DNA from: Hordeum vulgare subsp. vulgare
Taxonomy: Eukaryota; Streptophyta; Magnoliopsida; Poales; Poaceae
Direction: 5' to 3'
Length of the DNA stretch: 64,000 nt
Assembly (NCBI RefSeq): GCF_904849725.1
Contig: NC_058520.1
Coordinates: 324,705,186 to 324,769,185 of the forward strand
Shown here: positions 58,501 to 64,000 of the stretch, piece after piece
Position numbering within the stretch: position 1 is the first letter of the stretch
Layout of the letters: each line of letters opens with the position of its first letter
The notes under the pieces: generated by a model
Told to the model about the DNA's origin: nothing
Database searches by the model: none
What the model saw: only the letters and a program-made list of their open reading frames with translations
Made by a program: the position numbers and the translations under genes

Positions 58501-58982
58501 ATGCGCCCACAACAAGTTTGTTCTTTTGTTCTTGATTTCCAACAACTCCGTTCAATTCTTCTTGTCCAGAGGCTCTTCAATTCATTTGTGAAGTAGTTGT
58601 CTTTTTATTCTTCATTCTTTCTTCTCAATGATCTAGTTTCTTTTCTCTTGTTCCGGATTTGTGGTGATATTGTTCTCTCCAATCTATGATCTTGTTCTAT
58701 CAAGATCATGTTATTTCCTTGGTCTTAAATTTAGTTAGTTTGTTGTGAATATTCTCAAGATCTTTCCATCTTATTGAATTTTGTCCCCTTTTCCTACCGA
58801 TGTGCTGCCAAAATGTTGTGTGAATTCTTGCTTGTTTCCCATATCATTCTTCATCTCTTTGCAACCTTAAAGGATTGTTGGTTTCACTCGTTTGTCAAAG
58901 AAGCAATTAAGTTTTACCTCTTGCTCGTTCTGTTCCTCTTCCCCTTTCATTCTTGGATCTCGGGTCGACATCCTCTAGTAGT
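55575..58982 (+). other. Non-coding, pyrimidine-rich interior of element G
   Basis: About 3.4 kb, strongly enriched in T and C on the plus strand between about 56550 and 58980 (TTCTTTTC and TTCATCTC motifs). Scattered frames of up to 117 codons on both strands show no domain. This matches the LARD pattern, where a non-coding interior is mobilised in trans. Confidence 0.75.
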
Positions 58983-58994
58983 GTAGGAGAGTTG
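58983..58994 (+). other. Polypurine tract of element G
   Basis: GTAGGAGAGTTG directly before the 3' LTR start at 58995. Confidence 0.6.
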
Positions 58995-59182
58995 TGACAG
59001 CCCGAGACCGACGCTCCAGAAGATTCCCCTTTTAGTCCATTGCCGTCGTGTGATTAGTTTGTTTGTTGCATTCATCATCACATCATGTGCATCATCGACA
59101 TTCCGTTGCTGCAAGTTTTTAAAACTGCATCCGTTATTAGTTGTCGGTTCTCTCCATTTTGTCGTTGACCGTTGTAGACCAA

Positions 59183-60706
59183 TGATGACCCACAAGTATA
59201 GGGGATCAATCGTAGTACTTTCAATAAGTAAGAGTGTCGAACCCAACGAGGAGCAGAAGGATCTGACAAGTGGTTTTCAGCAAGGAAAAATCTGCAGGCA
59301 CTGAAATTGTCAGTAACAAGTGATTGTGTGGTGAGATGATTCGCGGCAAGCAACAAGTAACAAAAGTAGCAACGGTGCAGCAAAGTGGCCCAATCCCTTT
59401 TGTAGCAAGGGACAAGCCTGAACAAGGTCTTATAGGAGGAAAAACGCTCCCGAGGACACACGGGAATTTTTGTCATGCTAGTTTCATCATGTTCATATGA
59501 TTCGCGTTCGTTACTTTGATAGTTTGATATGTGGGTGGACCGGCGCTTGGGTACTGCCCTTACTTGGACAAGCATCCCACTTATGATTAACCCCTCTCGC
59601 AAGCATCCGCAACTACAAAAGAAGAATTAAGACAAAGTCTAACCATAGCATTAAACTAGTGGATCCAAATCAGCCCCTTACGAAGCAACGCATAAACTAG
59701 GGTTTAAGCTTCTGTCACTCTAGCAACCCATCATCTACTTACTACTTCCCAATGCCTTCCTCTAGGCCCAAATAATGGTGAAGTGTTATGTAGTCGACGT
59801 TCACATAACACCACTAGAGGAAAAACAACATACAACATATCAAAATACCGAACGAATACCAAATTCACATGACTATTATTAGCATGACTTATCCCATGTC
59901 CTCAGGAACCAAAGTAACTACTCACAAGGCATAATCATATTCATGACCAGAGAGGTAACGAGTAGCATCAAGGATCTGAACATAAACTCTTCCACCAAAT
60001 AATCCAACTAGCATCAACTACAAAGAGTAATCAATACTACTAGCAACCTTACAAGTACCAATCGGAGTCGCGAGACGGAGATTGGTTACAAGAGATGAAC
60101 TAGGGTTTGGAGATGAGATGGTTTTGATGAAGATGTTGATGGTGACGAGTCTCCTGCGATGAGAGGAGTGTTGGTGATGACGATGGCGACGATTTCCCCC
60201 TCTGGGAGGGAAGTTTTCCCGGCAGGATCGTCCTTCCGGAGCTCTAGATTGGTTCTACTCAAGTTCCGCCTCGTGGCGGCGGCGAAACAACGAAAAAGCT
60301 CCTTTTTGATTTTTTTTCTGGACGAAACCCTTCATATAGCTAAAGAGGGGGGAAAATGGGCCTGCAGGGTGCCCACAAGCCCTCATGGCGCGTCCTGGGG
60401 GGGTGGCCGCACCGTGCAGGCTTGTGGCCACCTGCACACCCCCCTATGGCACTTCCTCGGCACAGTATTTTTGATAAATCAGAAAAAAATCCTCGTTGAT
60501 TTTTTCTGTGTTTGGAGTTGCGCAGAATAGGTATCTCAACTTTGCTCCACTCTTAGGCCAAAATTCCAGTTGCCGGTATTCTCCCTCTTCATGTAAACCT
60601 TGCAAAATAAGAGAGAAACGACATAAAAATAGTACCGTGAAATGAAATAACAGCCAAAGAAGCGATAAATATCAACAAGGAAACATGATGCAAAATGGAC
60701 ATACCA
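59183..60706 (-). mobile_element. Solo LTR of the element F family
   Basis: 1524 bp in reverse orientation: starts TGATGACCCACAAGTATAGG and ends GCAAAATGGACATACCA, the complements of the F LTR end and start. Perfect duplication ACCAA on both sides (59178-59182, 60707-60711). No internal sequence, so it is a product of recombination between two LTRs. Frames at 59078-59602 and 60159-60530 are LTR shadows. Confidence 0.95.
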
Positions 60707-60897
60707 ACCAACCACACACGTACGCGCCCGCGAAATCGTTAAATTCTGTCGCCGAGTTGCAACCTCCCTCTCATCCTTATCTAGCCCATCTGCACAGCCC
60801 AACACGACCCACCTAGGCCACCCCTCCATTCCGTACCGTCCGATCGAGATCCGACGGTCCGGAAACAATGCAAAACTCCCTCCTATTAGCTACCTGC

Positions 60898-60904
60898 TAT
60901 AAAT
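60898..60904 (+). promoter_or_regulatory. TATA box of element G 3' LTR
   Basis: TATAAAT after TAGCTACCTGC, about 20 bp before AAAACCTAGCTAG. The 5' LTR has CTATCAATAG at this place, so the promoter is better kept in the 3' LTR. Confidence 0.55.
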
Positions 60905-63900
60905 TGCAGATAAAACCTAGCTAGATCAGCCGAACCCTAGCCCCATGGAGACAAACACTCTTAACCCCCTCGCAAGGCCGCCACCCAACCAACATTTCTC
61001 CTCGGATCATGAGCGTCAAACTCCACCCACCAAATCCCATGACCCAATCCACAGCCACCCCATCCCCTTCCGTGGACAGTTGGATGTAATATCCAATTGC
61101 CGGGAGAGCTCCCCTGCAGCCTCCGAGATCCAGTGCTCTAGTTCGAGAGGAGCTCGATCCCGAGCTCCTCCTGGAAGCCTACAACCGCCACCGTCGACCA
61201 ACTGGTCGATCCCATGCCCAGGCCAGCCCCGTGCGCCCTTGCTCCCTTCCCCTCGCTAGTGCTCTCCCTCTCTCCCCTGGCTGTCAACTCTCTCCCTCTT
61301 CTGCTTTTCGTTTGGAACAACCATGGGGAGGAGCTGTAGCCGGTCGCCCGATCTTCGCATCGATGCTGCCCCAAGTCACCTCGTCGCCGAGAATGGAGCT
61401 CCCAGTCCTGGATCCGGTTGGTTCCCACGTCTCCAGCCGGTTCTGGACACCGGATCCTCATCCATGACCACCTAGCGCTGTTGCGAGCATAGATATGGCC
61501 AAACCATTTTTAGAAAGGTTCAGACTTAGGCCCGTTAAAGTTTCAGTTTTGTCTAGTTTCATATTCAGCGTGTGCTGATGTTCATCTAGCGAAGGCATCC
61601 CTTTTTACCACGAATCTATCGTAGCAGAGCTGGTCACGACGTTGAACCTCCACCTAGTAGACCAGGGATGAAATCCTACCTGCTCCAATATACTTTTTCT
61701 CAGCGAATTTTCATTGTCTTTTATCAGCCATGGTTGTTATGTATAATAACCGAATGCACATAGCACAAGGACACATCGAGCCTTGTTGGTTAACCCATCG
61801 CATTGGCATTTTGGAGATCTAGAGTTAAAATCCTAGTTGTGCCCCATATTATTTTTCCCTTGTCGGTTTTTGTATACGCTAGGAATTTTGTGAATTTTAG
61901 AAAAAACATTAATTTTAAAATGCTTATAACTTGTTAACCGTGCCTTATATGCAAATATCGTAGATATGTAACTTGGCTAAAATTTCATGTAGATTAATAT
62001 TTTCCAACTTTCATGCATATTTATAACCATTTGGCATGATGTATGCATTGGTTTGCGTGTTGACGTGCTAGGATCATTTTAATTCGTCGCTAGTGATCCG
62101 TAGCTCCATTGGAGATGTTCCATATATGTAACAGGATTAGAACAAGACGTAAATTCACGGGAACCATTTTCTTTTGCTGTTTAACAAACATAAAATGTGT
62201 ATAGGTCAAATCTGGACAGATTTAGAACGTAACATATGGGGTCAGTTCGGAGATGCTATATGTCGTTTCCGGCCTCATTTAAAATGCCTAGATAGGTAGA
62301 TTAATTTGTGCTCACCCCTTGCCATGCTTAACAACATTTAATAATGCCGTGTACCTAATCAATATTAAAGTAAATATTTAAACATGGAGTTCCATCAATA
62401 TACAACTCGTTGCATATTGAACTTCACTTGATGTGTAGTGTTTGCGTGATGTGAATTGCCATGAGATGCATATTTGAAACTGATCATGCATCATATGTGA
62501 AGTGCATCATTCGTGCATGTGCCGTGGTGAATATTGTGTGTTCATTCTTGTTTCCGGTTTGTTTTGTCTCGATAGAGTACCGCAAGCATGTCGGAATGTG
62601 ACGATCCGTTCGACTACGTCGGTTCGTCTGCTTCACGGAGTCATTCTTCTTCCAAGCGAGATCCCAGGCAAGATGACCATTTCCCCAGATATCATTACTA
62701 TCATTGCCATGCTAGTTGTTCGTTTCTGTCGCTATGTCTCGTTGCATACCACATGATAAATGTCAGCCTCTCAACTTTGCCATGAAAACCTTCAACCTGC
62801 TCACAACCTAGCAAACCACTACTTGGCTATGTTACCGCTTGCTTAACCATGTGTTAGTGTTGCTAGTTGCAGGTGCAGTTGCTTCCATGTGATAACATGG
62901 GTTCATTGCTATAGCACCCTATTAAACGCTATTTAATTGAATGCACCTATATACCAGGTAAAAGGTGGAAGGCTTGGCCTTTCTAGCCTGGTGTTTTGTT
63001 CCACCTTTGTCGCCTTAGTTTCGGCTACCGGTGTTATGTTCCATAAATGAGCGCTCCTAACATGCTTGGGGTTATTATAGGGACCCCCTAGATTCTCGTT
63101 TTGGAATAAAGCTTGTCTAGCAAGGCCCAATATTGGTACAATATTTTCCCAACATAATAATCATGTTAATACTGAAAAAACATAGGGCGTCATGAACCCC
63201 AGGAGTAATTGAACATAATACAGGGGGCCGATGCTGATGGTGTTGGTCCCAAATGGTTTGCCCGCGGGGCCATCGCGAGAAAACTCGAGGTTTGGTTCTC
63301 GTAGGTAGTTCCATTCGTTCGTGTCCTGAGAACGAGATACGCGGCTCCTATCGGGTTCGTCGACACGTCGGGCGGCCTTGCTGGACTTGTTTTACCTTTT
63401 GCGAGCGTCTTGTCCGAGGGATTCCGAGGATGCTTTCGGTTATCTCGGGGTTGAGGTTTTCCAATAGGAATCCGAGGAGATCATGGGTTTCCCTGATCGA
63501 GGTCATTCCATCGCAGCGTGTGGTAGTTTGTGATGGACTAGTTGGAGCACCCCTGCAGGGTTAAATTTTTTGGAAAGCCATGCCCGCGGTTATGTGGCAA
63601 CATGGAAACTTTGTTTAAGACCGGTTCTAGATAACTTGAAGTTAACTTAACTAAAACTTGCCAACTGAGTGCGTAACCATGATTGTTTCTTTTGCGAGTT
63701 CCTTCTACGATCGAGGACACGGTGGGGTTATGTCTGATGTAAGTAGGTGTTCAGGATCATTCATTTGATCATCAGTAGTTCACGTCCGATGTGCATAGAT
63801 CTTCCCCCTCTTTATTCTTGCACTCGTAAGTTAGCCACTAAATAAATGCTTAGTTGCTTGCTGCAGCCTCACCACTTAACCATACCTCACCCATTAAGCT

Positions 63901-64000
63901 TTGCCAGTCTTGATACCTTTAGAAATGAGATTGCTGAGTCCCTGTGGCTCACAGATTACTACAACACAAGTTGCAGGTACACGTAAAGGGTTACTTGACG

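Larger units (their letters stand above)
51762..64000 (+). mobile_element. Element G: Sukkula-like LARD (large non-coding LTR element), 3' end outside window
   Basis: The 5' LTR (51762-55559) and the 3' LTR (58995 onwards) both start TGACAGCCCGAGACCGACGC. An initiator-Met primer site follows the 5' LTR, and a 3.4-kb interior without coding domains ends in the purine tract GTAGGAGAGTTG. The LTR end GATAGGACCGCATCGTGGGC resembles the Sukkula LTR terminus as I remember it. Inserted in element B (CCCTA, 51757-51761, is the candidate duplication). In one 160-bp stretch the LTRs differ at about 17 positions by hand count, so it is not recent. Confidence 0.85.
58995..64000 (+). repeat. 3' LTR of element G, interrupted by a solo LTR and cut by the window end
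   Basis: Segments 58995-59182 and 60712-64000 align with the 5' LTR from its start to near 55240. About 0.3 kb should remain outside the window. It has a short insertion relative to the 5' LTR at about 62917-62945. Confidence 0.88.

Overview
The window looks like intergenic DNA from a large-genome grass, most likely a Triticeae species (wheat, Aegilops, barley or rye group). I found no host gene, tRNA, rRNA or CRISPR array. Almost every base falls in transposable elements stacked inside one another. The long open frames are retroelement gag/pol, CACTA transposase and retroelement accessory frames. Nearly all are broken by stops or frameshifts. The Triticeae assignment rests on recognised repeat types: an Angela/WIS/BARE-type LTR end, Athila-lineage gypsy elements with a tRNA-Asp primer site, a Sukkula-like element with very long LTRs, and a CACTA element with TTTGCCGTC subterminal repeats.

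Layout from left to right. 1-712: end of a copia LTR, inserted into a CACTA transposon. 713-11364: the CACTA element, on the minus strand. It has a TNP2-type transposase pseudogene (9066 to 5425), a spliced second gene (about 4610 to 2621), a 564-bp Helitron (4716-5279), a 210-bp foldback upstream of the transposase, two G-rich minisatellites and purine/pyrimidine palindromes. 11365-15692: 3' remnant of an Athila-lineage gypsy element with its 3' LTR (14119-15692), which the CACTA appears to have interrupted. 15693-18466 and 26619-27776: a minus-strand gypsy gag-protease remnant (element C) split by element A. 18467-26618: element A, a pol-less gypsy element with two 872-bp LTRs and an antisense ORF of the Tat/Retand kind. 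27777-28718: partial LTR (element E), cut by element D. 28719-36391: element D, a roughly 5.0-kb LTR, an initiator-Met primer site and a non-coding interior. 36392-38261 and 48344-51761: element B, a relative of A. 38262-48343: element F, a complete but dead Athila-lineage element inserted in B with a perfect 5-bp duplication (TGCGC). 51762-64000: element G, a Sukkula-like LARD with 3.8-kb LTRs and a 3.4-kb non-coding interior, inserted in B and running off the window. 59183-60706: a solo LTR of the F family in inverse orientation inside the 3' LTR of G, with duplication ACCAA.

The nesting gives a relative history: C was hit by A and E; E by D; D by B; B by F and G; G by the solo LTR. On the left, the Athila remnant was hit by the CACTA, which was hit by Angela and by the Helitron. 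The most interesting signals are the A/B pair (two copies sharing the same RT-integrase-less architecture with an antisense coiled-coil ORF and 190-200-bp 3' tandem repeats), the CACTA foldback, the Helitron with its empty-site footprint, the ORF3 expression signals of F, and paired-base changes in short hairpins within LTRs. I see no clearly new defence or metabolic system.
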